This document shows positions 23,834 through 33,083 of a DNA stretch of 39,910 nucleotides, one piece after another. Location: IMG/VR virus record IMGVR_UViG_3300024262_000008, positions 1-39,910 of that record. One strand, 5' to 3'. This DNA comes from a virus. The notes under the pieces were generated by a model. It saw only the letters and a list, made by a program, of their open reading frames with translations, did no database searches and was not told where the DNA came from. Positions within the stretch are counted from its first letter, which is position 1; the number at the start of each line of letters is the position of its first letter. Both the position numbers and the translations under genes were made by a program.

Positions 23834-23980
23834 ATGTCAAAAACAAAAGCAACAAGCGTTATCGTTTCAGGAGTTGAGTTTCAACTACCATTCAAAATGA
23901 AAAAAGCACGTTTCACTAAATTATACGGTGGGAAGTTTGGAGAAAAAATAGATGAGGTATTCGAAGCCTTAAAAAAATAA
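23834..23980 (+). CDS. Probable tail assembly chaperone, short form
   Basis: A 48-residue protein, MSKTKATSVIVSGVEFQLPF followed by a basic stretch and KIDEVFEALKK. It lies between the tail tube and tape measure genes, the fixed place of tail assembly chaperones in siphoviruses. The last two codons plus the preceding A form A_AAA_AAA (23971-23977) directly before the TAA stop. A -1 slip there would add 23 residues and end at 24048, the classic two-product arrangement of these chaperones. The protein is short for this role, so the call rests on position and slip site. Confidence 0.55.
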   Translation: MSKTKATSVIVSGVEFQLPFKMKKARFTKLYGGKFGEKIDEVFEALKK

Positions 23981-24048
23981 TAAGGCAACAGCCTAAATGG
24001 AAAAGCCTTGCAATTTGTAAGGCTTTTTTTGTAATATGGAAGCATTAA
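23971..24048 (+). other. Putative -1 frameshift extension of tail chaperone
   Basis: Slippery sequence A_AAA_AAA at 23971-23977, followed by the TAA stop of the short form. A -1 shift continues as IIRQQPKWKSLAICKAFFVI then WKH, with stop TAA at 24046-24048, giving a 71-residue product. Small hairpin GGCaacaGCC (23984-23993) lies seven bases downstream and could stimulate the slip. The extension overlaps the terminator and the start of the next gene. Confidence 0.45.
24001..24031 (+). terminator. Terminator after the chaperone gene
   Basis: AAAAGCCTT (24001-24009) pairs with AAGGCTTTT (24019-24027) and is followed by further T. The upper arm could also pair with AAGGC at 23982-23986, giving a competing structure, so it may behave as an attenuator tied to translation of the chaperone gene. 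Confidence 0.75.
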
Positions 24049-24452
24049 AAAGATTAGCAAAGAACTTCATTGCCTTGGACGTGGATAAAATCATGTTCAA
24101 AACAATGACCGACAATCCAATATTGGAGAAGCTTGCCATTCAACTAAACCAAAAGCGACAGTTGAAGTTCGGTTTAACAGCTAATAATGATTTTCTCGGG
24201 GAGTATGCTGATGGTTCAGGTCCAATTGAGTTACATGATACTGGCGCATTTTATGATTCCTTTGAAGTGATCCTTGAAGAGGGTGGTTTCTTTATTGATG
24301 CGGACGGTCAAAAAGACGATAAGAATCTATTTACAGAGTACGGTCAAGACATCACCGGACTGAACGAAGAAAATTTAACTATCTTTATCGGACGATTAAT
24401 ACCTTTAGTGCAAAAAACAATTTTAAAAATGATGTTCAAAAATGTTTTATAA
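24036..24452 (+). CDS. Unknown minor tail protein
   Basis: A 138-residue protein. The centre (QLNQKRQLKFGLTANNDFLGEYADGSGPIELHDTGAFYDSFEVILEE, about 37-83) resembles a conserved Bacteroidota phage protein found before the tape measure. The motif LHDTGAFYDSF is its clearest mark. Function unknown; tail morphogenesis is inferred from position. It overlaps the next gene by 11 bases. Confidence 0.6.
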   Translation: MEALKRLAKNFIALDVDKIMFKTMTDNPILEKLAIQLNQKRQLKFGLTANNDFLGEYADGSGPIELHDTGAFYDSFEVILEEGGFFIDADGQKDDKNLFTEYGQDITGLNEENLTIFIGRLIPLVQKTILKMMFKNVL

Positions 24453-24951
24453 GAAGATTGAAATATACAAGAACATTGATGAAATGCCGATTTGGAATTT
24501 TAAAAAGATACTTGAATCGGGGGACCTTTCATACATGTTGTCTACCGGGGTGCTAAAGCAAAAGGTAAGAAAGAAAACGGCAAAAGCATTAGACGAGGCT
24601 TGGATAAGTGTTTATAATCAATACTTGCAAACTTTCGGATTGAACAAACTTTATATTCAGATATTAGAGCAGGAAGAGAAGATTGCTTTCCTGAAAATAC
24701 AAATGTGGACTCGAGGGAAGAAAGGATTAAGCGCGATCATAAAAGCAGAGGAAAAAAGACTCGCAGACATGATAATACCAAACAAAGGTAATAAACAGTC
24801 ATTTGAGCAGGATTTAGTTGTAATACAAAAGCACAATGGTTTCTTGATTGAAGCAAAACAAACATCAGTTCGCATGTTCTATACTTATGTTAAGACAATG
24901 GAAAAAGAAGCGGACGAAATACGAATGAGAAATGCCAGAGAAAATAGATAA
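24442..24951 (+). CDS. Unknown helical protein before tape measure
   Basis: A 169-residue, mainly helical basic protein (MFYKKIEIYKNIDEMPIWNFKKILESGDLSYML...). It overlaps the genes on both sides (11 and 20 bases), showing a tight tail-morphogenesis unit. No motif recognised. The long helices and position would fit a tail assembly factor that works on the tape measure protein. Confidence 0.55.
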   Translation: MFYKKIEIYKNIDEMPIWNFKKILESGDLSYMLSTGVLKQKVRKKTAKALDEAWISVYNQYLQTFGLNKLYIQILEQEEKIAFLKIQMWTRGKKGLSAIIKAEEKRLADMIIPNKGNKQSFEQDLVVIQKHNGFLIEAKQTSVRMFYTYVKTMEKEADEIRMRNARENR

Positions 24952-27900
24952 TAATGATGTGTTTAGCAGTGATTTTCTCGAACCACAGAAAAAGTCGTTC
25001 AGGGAAATCATCGAATTGGTTAAACTTTTCGAATCTGAGCTTAAGGATGTTCTTGAAGTTCAAAGGGAGATTTTAAAAACTTCTGATAAAAAGAGTGTTG
25101 AGTCACTTGAAAAAAGGAAGAAGGCTGTTACAAAGGTCAATCAAGTGAGTAAAGAAATGCTTAAACTTGAAAAGCAAAGAAAAACATTGTCTTCTCAATT
25201 GGCTATTTCTGAAAGTCAGCAAGCAAAAGAAGTTCAAAGGCTGCGTGTTGAAAAGCAGTTAAAAACTAAAGCTTCAAAACAAGAGATACTTATTGAAAAG
25301 GGATTGATTGGAGAGTATAAAAAGCAATCAATTGAACTTGAAAAGCTGAGAACTAAATACAAGAATCTTGCCGCATCCGAAAGAGGAAGTTCAAAAGAAG
25401 CCAAGAAGCTGTTGAGCGACATTACAAGACTTGATAAGAAACTCAAAAAGATTGACGGTGCTGCAGGACAATTTGGACGTCAAGTAGGAAACTATCCAAA
25501 GGTATTTGGAAAGGCTGCAGGTGCGCTCCGTTCTTTTGGTTTGGCTATTGGTGGCCTTGCTATCATGCGTAATATTTTTGGAATCGTTAAAGACTTCGAA
25601 CAAGCACAAGCTGACCTTGCTTCGGTACTTGGAGTGAACGTGGATGAAATGGCAGAACTTACGGATCAAGCAAGAGAGCTTGGTGCAGCCACTCGTTTTA
25701 CTGCAGGAGAAGTTTCAGGACTTCAAAAGGAATTTGCAAAGCTTGGTTTTGATCAAACCGAAATAAAACAAATGACTGAATCGACACTTGCCTTGGCAGG
25801 AGCAACCGGGACAGAACTCGCAAGAGCTGCAGAAGTAACCGGATCCACTCTTAGGGGGTTTGGTTTAGACGCATCCGAAACACAAAGAGTTGTTGACGTA
25901 ATGGCCAAGTCGTTTAGTTCATCTTCATTAGACATGGAGAAGTTCGCAACGGCAATGTCAAGTGTTGCACCAGTAGCTAAGACAGCAGGATTGGATATTG
26001 AAAAAACCACAGCTTTATTAGGAACATTAACAGACAGAGGGATCGATGCTTCCACAGCAGGGACTGGATTGAGGAACGTATTTTTAGAACTATCTAACAA
26101 AGGCATTACTTTCGAGGAAGCGATGCAAAAAATTAACTCTGCTACAGATAAGAACGCTGCAGCATTGGATTTATTCGGCAAAAGAGGTGCCACAATTGGT
26201 GTCATACTTTCTGAGACTGCAGGCGATGTTGCAAACCTAGAGGCTAAGTTAAATGACGCAGGTGGAGCTGCACAAGAAATGGCCGACAAGCAATTGAATA
26301 CTTTAAACGGTCAATTGGATTTGTTAAAGTCAGCATGGGAAGGTTTTATATTGGACCTTGAAGAGGGAACTGGTGCATTCGCAGGATTGAAAGATGTAAT
26401 CGGATTTGTTGCTGCAAACCTAACTACTATTATAAAAGTAATTACAGTCGCAGCCTCAGCAATGCTATCTTATAAAGCTGTTATGTTGGCATCATCTGTT
26501 GCAACAAAAGCTTACTCAGCAGCAACAATTGGTTTTACAATCGTTCAAGCATTGTTAACTGGTGGGCTTAAAAAGGCAACAGCAGCAATGAGATTATTTA
26601 ACATTGTTGTAAAACTTAACCCTATTGGACTATTAATAACTGTAATTGGAGCAGCAGTAACAGCGATTGCTTTATTTTCAGACACAACTTCTAATGCAGA
26701 GAAAGCACAAAAAGCCTTTAATGATGCTATTCAAAAAGGTAAAGACGACACAAAAGAGTTGACGCAAGCGTTGAAAGACCAAATAATTGAAGAAGAGAGG
26801 TTGATTGATTTACAATTGAAGCGTGGAGAAATAACAAGTGAAGAAGCTGACAAATTAAGAATAAAGTCTATTAAGGATCAAAAGAAAGAACTTCGTGAAT
26901 TAATAAGAACAGAGGTTGATAGACAAGACAATATTGAACAAGCATTTAGAAGAGAAAAAGCAAGATTGAATGAAGCTAAATCAGGAATATTAGGATTTGG
27001 TTCAGGTGGTGGTGTTCTTGAACAAGGGATATTAGATTTAAACATCCAATTAAATGAAGCTTTAGGAAATAGAGAGGGAGCGATTAGAGAGTTAGAGGAA
27101 CAATATGATAACCTTGTTAAAAAAGAACAAGAAATTGCTGCAGAAGAAATTGCAATTGAAATCGACAAGAACGAGAAGATTGAAGAAGAGAGAAAGCGAG
27201 CGAGAGAAAAACGAGCAAAAGAACTGCAACTTTTAAGAGATAGATTGGAGGATTTGGACGACGAAGCAATTGTTGATGATGAACAAAGGCAAATTGAAAC
27301 GTTAAAAACAAAGTCAAGAAGAGAGATAGAGGCTATTAAAGGCAACTCAGAGGTTGAAATTCAACTTAGAAATGAATTAAAACTAAAAGAACTGAGAGAA
27401 ATTGCAGCAATAGAAGACGACTTCAGAAAGCAAAGAGAAGCAGATGCGTTCAAAACGGTTCAAGTAATTGGACAACAAGAGCAGGAGCAACTTGCCGAGC
27501 AAATAAAACTTAAAGAAATCGCAGCACAAAAGGAGCTTGATATTCAACTGGAACTTGCCGAAAAGAAACCCGAGGACGTTGACGTTGATAAATTAGAAGA
27601 CTTATTAAACCAACGTTACGACCTTATCAAACGTGCATTGGAAGACGAAAGGGATTTATTGCTTATGAATGAAGAACTTACCGATGAAGAGCGTGAGTTA
27701 ATAAACATACAATTCAACAATAGACTGGCTGAGAATGAAAGAAAAAGAGTGGATAATATTGACAATGCAAATAACCAAATTATTGATGCTCAAATCGACA
27801 CATCAAATAAACTTCATGACATAGAAGAAAAGAAACGTGAGGATGAGGCTGCTGCCGAGAAGAAATACTTACAAGAAAGGCTTGATGCATTGAAAGGGTT

Positions 27901-28651
27901 TGCTGAAAAAGCCATTGAAATTGCAGACGCGAAAACTGACAAGCAAATAGAGAACATCGACAAGGAGTTAGAGGCAAGTAGAAACAGAGAACAACAACTC
28001 CAGGAGCTTGCAGCAAAAGGCAATCTTGCAGCGGATCAATCTGTAACTGCTGAGATAAGAAGACAAGCGGAACTGGAACGACAAAAAGAAGAATTGGAGA
28101 AAAAGAAAGCACGTCGACAAATTATACTTGAAGGGTTGGACCTACTATCTGCTAAAATTGATGCAGGAGAAAAGGACGCAGTTACATCAACGCTTAATGA
28201 CATGACACGTTTATTAAGCGCATTGGCTTTCCTGCCGGGATTTATTAACGGAACAGAAACAACTGTTGGTGCTGCATTAGGTAGTCCAAACATTCAAACG
28301 AATGATCAGGATAAGTATGCAATTAGAGTAAACGGAAAGGAGAAAATATTAAACCCTTATTTATCAGGGAGAACCGGGAACGCAACCACAACAGAGATTG
28401 TTGACGGTTATTTACGTGACCAGTCGAACCTTCCTGATGCATCTGCATTAATACGGCCACAAATCGCAGCTTTACATGCTCCATTCCAAGATCAAACGCA
28501 AATATTAAAAAGGCTTGAAGACGTGTCAAGAGCAATACAAGACAAACCTATTCTTTCAGACTTGAAGTTTAACGATTTAGAAAAAGTGTTCACTATTACA
28601 AGAGAACAAGCAGGCAATCTGTATAAAACGCATTACAACTTAAAAGACTAA
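24932..28651 (+). CDS. Tail tape measure protein (TP901-like)
   Basis: A 1239-residue protein, the longest in the genome. Residues about 20-175 are coiled coil. QFGRQVGNYPKVFGKAAGAL (180-199) precedes the conserved TP901-like core (about 220-400: FEQAQADLASVLGVN, AATRFTAGEVSGLQKEFAKL, DRGIDASTAGTGLRNVFLEL). Hydrophobic segments lie at about 485-590 (TTIIKVITVAASAMLSYKAVM and NPIGLLITVIGAAVTAIALF), and a second long coiled coil fills about 600-1080. It sets the tail length and leaves the tail during DNA entry. At roughly 1.5 angstroms per residue the tail should be about 180 nm, an inference. Confidence 0.93.
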   Translation: MPEKIDNNDVFSSDFLEPQKKSFREIIELVKLFESELKDVLEVQREILKTSDKKSVESLEKRKKAVTKVNQVSKEMLKLEKQRKTLSSQLAISESQQAKEVQRLRVEKQLKTKASKQEILIEKGLIGEYKKQSIELEKLRTKYKNLAASERGSSKEAKKLLSDITRLDKKLKKIDGAAGQFGRQVGNYPKVFGKAAGALRSFGLAIGGLAIMRNIFGIVKDFEQAQADLASVLGVNVDEMAELTDQARELGAATRFTAGEVSGLQKEFAKLGFDQTEIKQMTESTLALAGATGTELARAAEVTGSTLRGFGLDASETQRVVDVMAKSFSSSSLDMEKFATAMSSVAPVAKTAGLDIEKTTALLGTLTDRGIDASTAGTGLRNVFLELSNKGITFEEAMQKINSATDKNAAALDLFGKRGATIGVILSETAGDVANLEAKLNDAGGAAQEMADKQLNTLNGQLDLLKSAWEGFILDLEEGTGAFAGLKDVIGFVAANLTTIIKVITVAASAMLSYKAVMLASSVATKAYSAATIGFTIVQALLTGGLKKATAAMRLFNIVVKLNPIGLLITVIGAAVTAIALFSDTTSNAEKAQKAFNDAIQKGKDDTKELTQALKDQIIEEERLIDLQLKRGEITSEEADKLRIKSIKDQKKELRELIRTEVDRQDNIEQAFRREKARLNEAKSGILGFGSGGGVLEQGILDLNIQLNEALGNREGAIRELEEQYDNLVKKEQEIAAEEIAIEIDKNEKIEEERKRAREKRAKELQLLRDRLEDLDDEAIVDDEQRQIETLKTKSRREIEAIKGNSEVEIQLRNELKLKELREIAAIEDDFRKQREADAFKTVQVIGQQEQEQLAEQIKLKEIAAQKELDIQLELAEKKPEDVDVDKLEDLLNQRYDLIKRALEDERDLLLMNEELTDEERELINIQFNNRLAENERKRVDNIDNANNQIIDAQIDTSNKLHDIEEKKREDEAAAEKKYLQERLDALKGFAEKAIEIADAKTDKQIENIDKELEASRNREQQLQELAAKGNLAADQSVTAEIRRQAELERQKEELEKKKARRQIILEGLDLLSAKIDAGEKDAVTSTLNDMTRLLSALAFLPGFINGTETTVGAALGSPNIQTNDQDKYAIRVNGKEKILNPYLSGRTGNATTTEIVDGYLRDQSNLPDASALIRPQIAALHAPFQDQTQILKRLEDVSRAIQDKPILSDLKFNDLEKVFTITREQAGNLYKTHYNLKD

Positions 28652-30396
28652 TGGCAATTGAAGTAATACTTAATGGAGACAACGAGTCGGCAATTAAAGA
28701 GTTGCACGACTTGGAAATTATCGCAAGCGTTGAAAAGGGAAACGTCAACGCAAGGATTACAACGGAGCAAATAACTCTCGTTAATCAGTACGCACAATTA
28801 GTTCGTAACTATATTTCAGGAGGTGCGAATGGAACAACAAACGGAATTTTTGAAGGTTTGGATTTGCAGATGAACGAAAACGGTGTTAATGTATTTGATG
28901 GTTATCTTGACTTTTTAAACGACTTTGAAATTGTGGATCCGACAACGGTAAAAGCAAGAATAAAAAAACATAATGGTAATAATAATTTTCAAGATCAAGC
29001 GAACGGTTTAACCTATGGTTTCTTAGCTTCAATTAATGTTATCGGAAATAACGACTACATAAACATCCCTTACATAAATGAGAAGGAATTTAACTTCATT
29101 GAATTTGCTTTTTTAGTGAAGTCTATTTATGATGTAACAAGGGAATTAGAGTCTTTACTTAAAGACATCCCTGAATTAGCTGCAGATTTAGTTGCTCATA
29201 TTACTGGAGGTGTCACCGGAACTGCAGCAGGAGCTGTGTGGTCCGCTGCAAGATTGGCAATTAACATCACTTTTGCTGCATTGATGGTTGTTCTTTTAAT
29301 TAACTTAATAACTGAATTAGTACGCTATATTATCTCTCCAATAAAGTATCACAAAGGGATTAAATTAAATAGATTGATTGAAATAGGAGTTAACTTTTTG
29401 GGCCTTCAATACAACACATCAATTGCTGATTTGCCGGAGATAGGAATAATGCCAAGCAAAACTGGAATTGATAAAGACGTTCAACAAAATAAATTGATAA
29501 ATGGAATTGTTATTAATCAACCCGGTGTTGGCCACCCATCAACAGCAGACTTCGGTTATACTGTAGGAGAGGCTCTTGAATTAATAAACAGTACTTTTTA
29601 TGCGGAGTGGACAATTAAGAACAATACGCTTGAACAACACAAAGTAAATGCTCCATGGTGGACTCAAAACAGTCCATACGTACTAACAGACATTTTGCAG
29701 GAATCAATCGTTCACAACGCGAGTGAGCTTGTTTCTGATAAGGTAATTGTATTTAAAACGGATCCAAAAGACGTTAATTCTTTGGAGAATTTTAGAGGGC
29801 ATACTTACGAAATAAGAACTCGTCCAATAAACGTTAATGATTCTCGCAATATTTTAATGAATGGATTTGACAGAGTTGATATTCCTTACACTTTAGGGAA
29901 CAGAAAGAACGCTTTAAATAATTTCGAGAGGCTTGCATTAAAGTTATTTCAAAAAATAGACTCTTTAATCAATCAATTTGGTGGAAGTTCAAACACGACT
30001 AACATAATAACAAGCAGAATTGGAGTTAATTTATTAGAGACAGATTACGTGAACATTCCCAAAATGATGAGGTTAGACTCCAATAATAGACTTCCTGCCA
30101 ATTCAAGAGCAACATGGTCAGCTAAGTATCTTTACGACATTTATCACAACGAGGGTTCATTTGTCCTTAACAATTTTGGAGGGCAATATCTACTTTATAA
30201 AAACGTGAGAGTGCCATTCGGATTTTCAGATTTTAATCAATTAACTCAAAATTCGTATTTTAGCGACTCAAATGGGAGGCTTTGTAAGTTAGAGCAAATT
30301 GTGTGGAATGTGAGTCAAGATTTTGCGCTTATTGATTACAGAGTTAAACAAAAATACACTTCTAATTTGCAGGAAACTTATATTGAAGAAGCATGA
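28651..30396 (+). CDS. Distal tail or baseplate protein with internal hydrophobic segment
   Basis: A 581-residue protein encoded directly after the tape measure, with a one-base overlap. The first 170 residues are mixed, then comes a hydrophobic region at about 193-228 (AAGAVWSAARLAINITFAAL and MVVLLINLITELVRYI), and a longer C-terminal part with many strands (WSAKYLYDIYHNEGSFVLNNFGGQYLLYKNVRVPFGF). The position is that of the distal tail or baseplate hub protein of siphoviruses. The membrane-like segment is unusual for such a protein. Confidence 0.5.
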   Translation: MAIEVILNGDNESAIKELHDLEIIASVEKGNVNARITTEQITLVNQYAQLVRNYISGGANGTTNGIFEGLDLQMNENGVNVFDGYLDFLNDFEIVDPTTVKARIKKHNGNNNFQDQANGLTYGFLASINVIGNNDYINIPYINEKEFNFIEFAFLVKSIYDVTRELESLLKDIPELAADLVAHITGGVTGTAAGAVWSAARLAINITFAALMVVLLINLITELVRYIISPIKYHKGIKLNRLIEIGVNFLGLQYNTSIADLPEIGIMPSKTGIDKDVQQNKLINGIVINQPGVGHPSTADFGYTVGEALELINSTFYAEWTIKNNTLEQHKVNAPWWTQNSPYVLTDILQESIVHNASELVSDKVIVFKTDPKDVNSLENFRGHTYEIRTRPINVNDSRNILMNGFDRVDIPYTLGNRKNALNNFERLALKLFQKIDSLINQFGGSSNTTNIITSRIGVNLLETDYVNIPKMMRLDSNNRLPANSRATWSAKYLYDIYHNEGSFVLNNFGGQYLLYKNVRVPFGFSDFNQLTQNSYFSDSNGRLCKLEQIVWNVSQDFALIDYRVKQKYTSNLQETYIEEA

Positions 30397-30638
30397 TGAC
30401 AGATAAGACTCAGATATTAAAAACATTTCAAGAAAAAGCAGACAAATTACTTGATAGTATGTCAAGCTTTAAGCCGAGTATTGACGCCATTGAAGAGTTG
30501 GCTGTTGAAGGTCTTAATGATTCAGGCAAACAAGTGCTTGATCAATTTAAAAAAGAAAGCTCAAATATTAAAACCCCAAGTGAATTAATCGCTTTGAGAG
30601 ACAATTATTTACAAAAACTAGAGGATGCCAGAAAGTAA
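30393..30638 (+). CDS. Small helical protein in tail operon
   Basis: An 81-residue helical protein, MMTDKTQILKTFQEKADKL then an acidic middle and a helical end. The start overlaps the upstream stop (ATGATGA) and the end overlaps the next gene by 14 bases. No family recognised. It is probably an assembly partner of one of the large baseplate proteins beside it. Confidence 0.55.
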   Translation: MMTDKTQILKTFQEKADKLLDSMSSFKPSIDAIEELAVEGLNDSGKQVLDQFKKESSNIKTPSELIALRDNYLQKLEDARK

Positions 30639-33072
30639 ATCCATAGGAACTAAATATTACAACCAATTTAATAACGGTGAGAACTTTGATCAAAACTTAG
30701 CTGACTACACCTATAATTTAGTTGGAAATGTTGGAGATAGAATTAAAGTTATTCAACAAGTTGCAGTTTGGTGGATTTCAGACAGTGATGCTGTTAATCC
30801 TTTTGAAATAACTCTCGCAGGAAATACGCTGCAAAGGAGTGCAGGGAGTTTTGTGAATGATGGCTTTATTGTTGGCGACATTATTGAGCTTCGTGATATT
30901 GGCGGTGCTTCAAACATATTTGTTGACCGTAACATAGTGTCAATGACTGCCACAGAGATTACTTTTGATGGTGCTGCAGTTGGATTAGGTTCTTACACCA
31001 ACGCGAGACTTTATGGAAAGACGCCATTAACTTCATGTCGTTTTAAATTTGGCCTGATTGAAAACTCGGAGCCTACAAACTTTGTATCTAAAATAGATGG
31101 AATTGCAGAGCAAGCATACACAAACGCAGCAATTACTGGTGTAGCACAACCAATGGATGCCTTAACCGGGGTTAACTCATGGAAAGAATCAAGCGATTCT
31201 GTTACAATTAAATCTTTAGGCGCACCTGCACCACAAAATCAAAACTATGCACAATCTTTCGAGATTGAGCACATATTCATGATATTGCCATACTATTTGG
31301 ATGGAGAGCTTACAAATCTCCAAACATTAGTTGCTCCAGTTTTATTTACGACCACAAATTCATTGAAATATGTATTTAGTTGTGATTTCAATACTTCTCT
31401 GTCTAATCCAAATGGCACGAAGGACATAACTGTTGATGATGTTCTTGGAAGTGTTGGTTGGTACAATGAAAGTTTAAACGGTAATGCAAACTTTTACAAT
31501 GTGCGTTCATTGGTTTACACAAACCAAGACACGTTACAAGTAGTGAGTCAAATAAACTCACAACAAAAAACAAAAGTTGAATTTGATGTGACGAGCGCTC
31601 AAGCTACATTTACAGCCAATACTAACTTGGTTGTTTCTATTTCTTTGCTTCCTGATTTGGCAGAATATCAACAAAACAACAACACCATTGATGAAAACTT
31701 CCTACTTGATGATGCTTATACAACAGTTGACACACCTTTCGTTGATAGTTCAATTATAACAAATTATACTGCAGTTCTTAATAATGCAGCAGAAATATCA
31801 GTTGCTTTTGATGTTGATTATTTACTAGCAGATCAACCAAGGCTTGAAAACCATTACTATGTAATATCTGTTTCAACTTGTGACGAAGCTTTGTCCGGGC
31901 AAAATACAGACAGAGTCAATCAGAAGGTGGATGTGCAACTATTCGAATACAATCCTGACATTACAGACTTGATATGGATTGATAAAATTAACCATTTTGC
32001 ACATGACGTTGATGATACGGATCCTGCAAATGCTTTTGACAATTATGTCGGATGGATAGAAGACGGATTTGAAATAAAAGTTCCTTTTGAATTGAACAAT
32101 GATTTAAACGCTAAATTGAAAATATTAAAAGTTCATTTATCAGCATTCAATCCAACAACGGACAACAGATTTGATTTACAAACTTATAACTTCAATCTTT
32201 CAGGAGGAGTTTTAATAAACCAAGCACCCCTGAATCCATACATAGCATTTAATCTTCAAACAACAAGAGGTTTTGAACTCGTAAATGGCAGTCAATTCAA
32301 TAAAGCAGAATTGGTTACTTTAGGTCCAGGACTTAGAGGGCCAATAAATGTTGATCAATACGAGTTGACTTTAGGGTTAAAAGCCAACATGGAAGAGTGG
32401 ATTGCTCAACCAGATGCGGACACCGTTTTTTATGATGTAAACGAGCCTGAAAATGGCTTAAATAAGAAGGCTTCGAGGTATTCTCTCCAAGAAGGGTATG
32501 AAATAGTTGTTACTGTAGAAGCAGATGTTCAAGTTGGATTTGGGTTTTTCAATATTAATCCAATAATAACTAATTATTTATTTCTTTCTCAGCCTCATTC
32601 TTATTATGATTATGATTTAGACAACAACGGAACGCCTGCATGGTCTGTCAATATTGTTACTTTTGATGAAAGCGGAGCGAATACAAGTGGAATATTAAAA
32701 ACAACAGAGAACACAACAGTAAAAGCAACTTTCACTCCTTTAAGTGGAGTAACAAGTTTGGTGGATCCATACGCGATAATTAGATTAAACCCGGTCGGAG
32801 GGAACATCAACACAATACTGGAGCTTAGTTCATTACGAGAAAGTATTATTGGAAACATATTAATTCCATTGGCAGGAGAAAGCTACACGAAAATAACTGA
32901 TGATGGATTGACAGTATTGGTTGAGTGTTTAATTGACGGCACTCTTTTAGATGATTCTATTGATTATTTATTGACTGCTGAATTGCGCGATAGTTCAATA
33001 GTGGATGGAATAATAACAGAGTTAGGAATATTGATAACAACCGAAAATGACGATGTATTAATAATTGAGTAA
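30625..33072 (+). CDS. Large baseplate or tail-tip protein
   Basis: An 815-residue beta-rich protein (MPESKSIGTKYYNQFNNGENFDQNL...). It appears built of several beta domains without enzyme motifs: an N-terminal domain with an OB-like or barrel pattern (ITLAGNTLQRSAGSFVNDGF then IVGDIIELRDIGG), a central region with many Asn and Asp, and a C-terminal acidic part. It lies between the distal tail protein and the fibre gene, so a baseplate or receptor-binding role is likely. No named family recognised. Confidence 0.55.
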   Translation: MPESKSIGTKYYNQFNNGENFDQNLADYTYNLVGNVGDRIKVIQQVAVWWISDSDAVNPFEITLAGNTLQRSAGSFVNDGFIVGDIIELRDIGGASNIFVDRNIVSMTATEITFDGAAVGLGSYTNARLYGKTPLTSCRFKFGLIENSEPTNFVSKIDGIAEQAYTNAAITGVAQPMDALTGVNSWKESSDSVTIKSLGAPAPQNQNYAQSFEIEHIFMILPYYLDGELTNLQTLVAPVLFTTTNSLKYVFSCDFNTSLSNPNGTKDITVDDVLGSVGWYNESLNGNANFYNVRSLVYTNQDTLQVVSQINSQQKTKVEFDVTSAQATFTANTNLVVSISLLPDLAEYQQNNNTIDENFLLDDAYTTVDTPFVDSSIITNYTAVLNNAAEISVAFDVDYLLADQPRLENHYYVISVSTCDEALSGQNTDRVNQKVDVQLFEYNPDITDLIWIDKINHFAHDVDDTDPANAFDNYVGWIEDGFEIKVPFELNNDLNAKLKILKVHLSAFNPTTDNRFDLQTYNFNLSGGVLINQAPLNPYIAFNLQTTRGFELVNGSQFNKAELVTLGPGLRGPINVDQYELTLGLKANMEEWIAQPDADTVFYDVNEPENGLNKKASRYSLQEGYEIVVTVEADVQVGFGFFNINPIITNYLFLSQPHSYYDYDLDNNGTPAWSVNIVTFDESGANTSGILKTTENTTVKATFTPLSGVTSLVDPYAIIRLNPVGGNINTILELSSLRESIIGNILIPLAGESYTKITDDGLTVLVECLIDGTLLDDSIDYLLTAELRDSSIVDGIITELGILITTENDDVLIIE

Positions 33073-33083
33073 ATTTGTAACAA

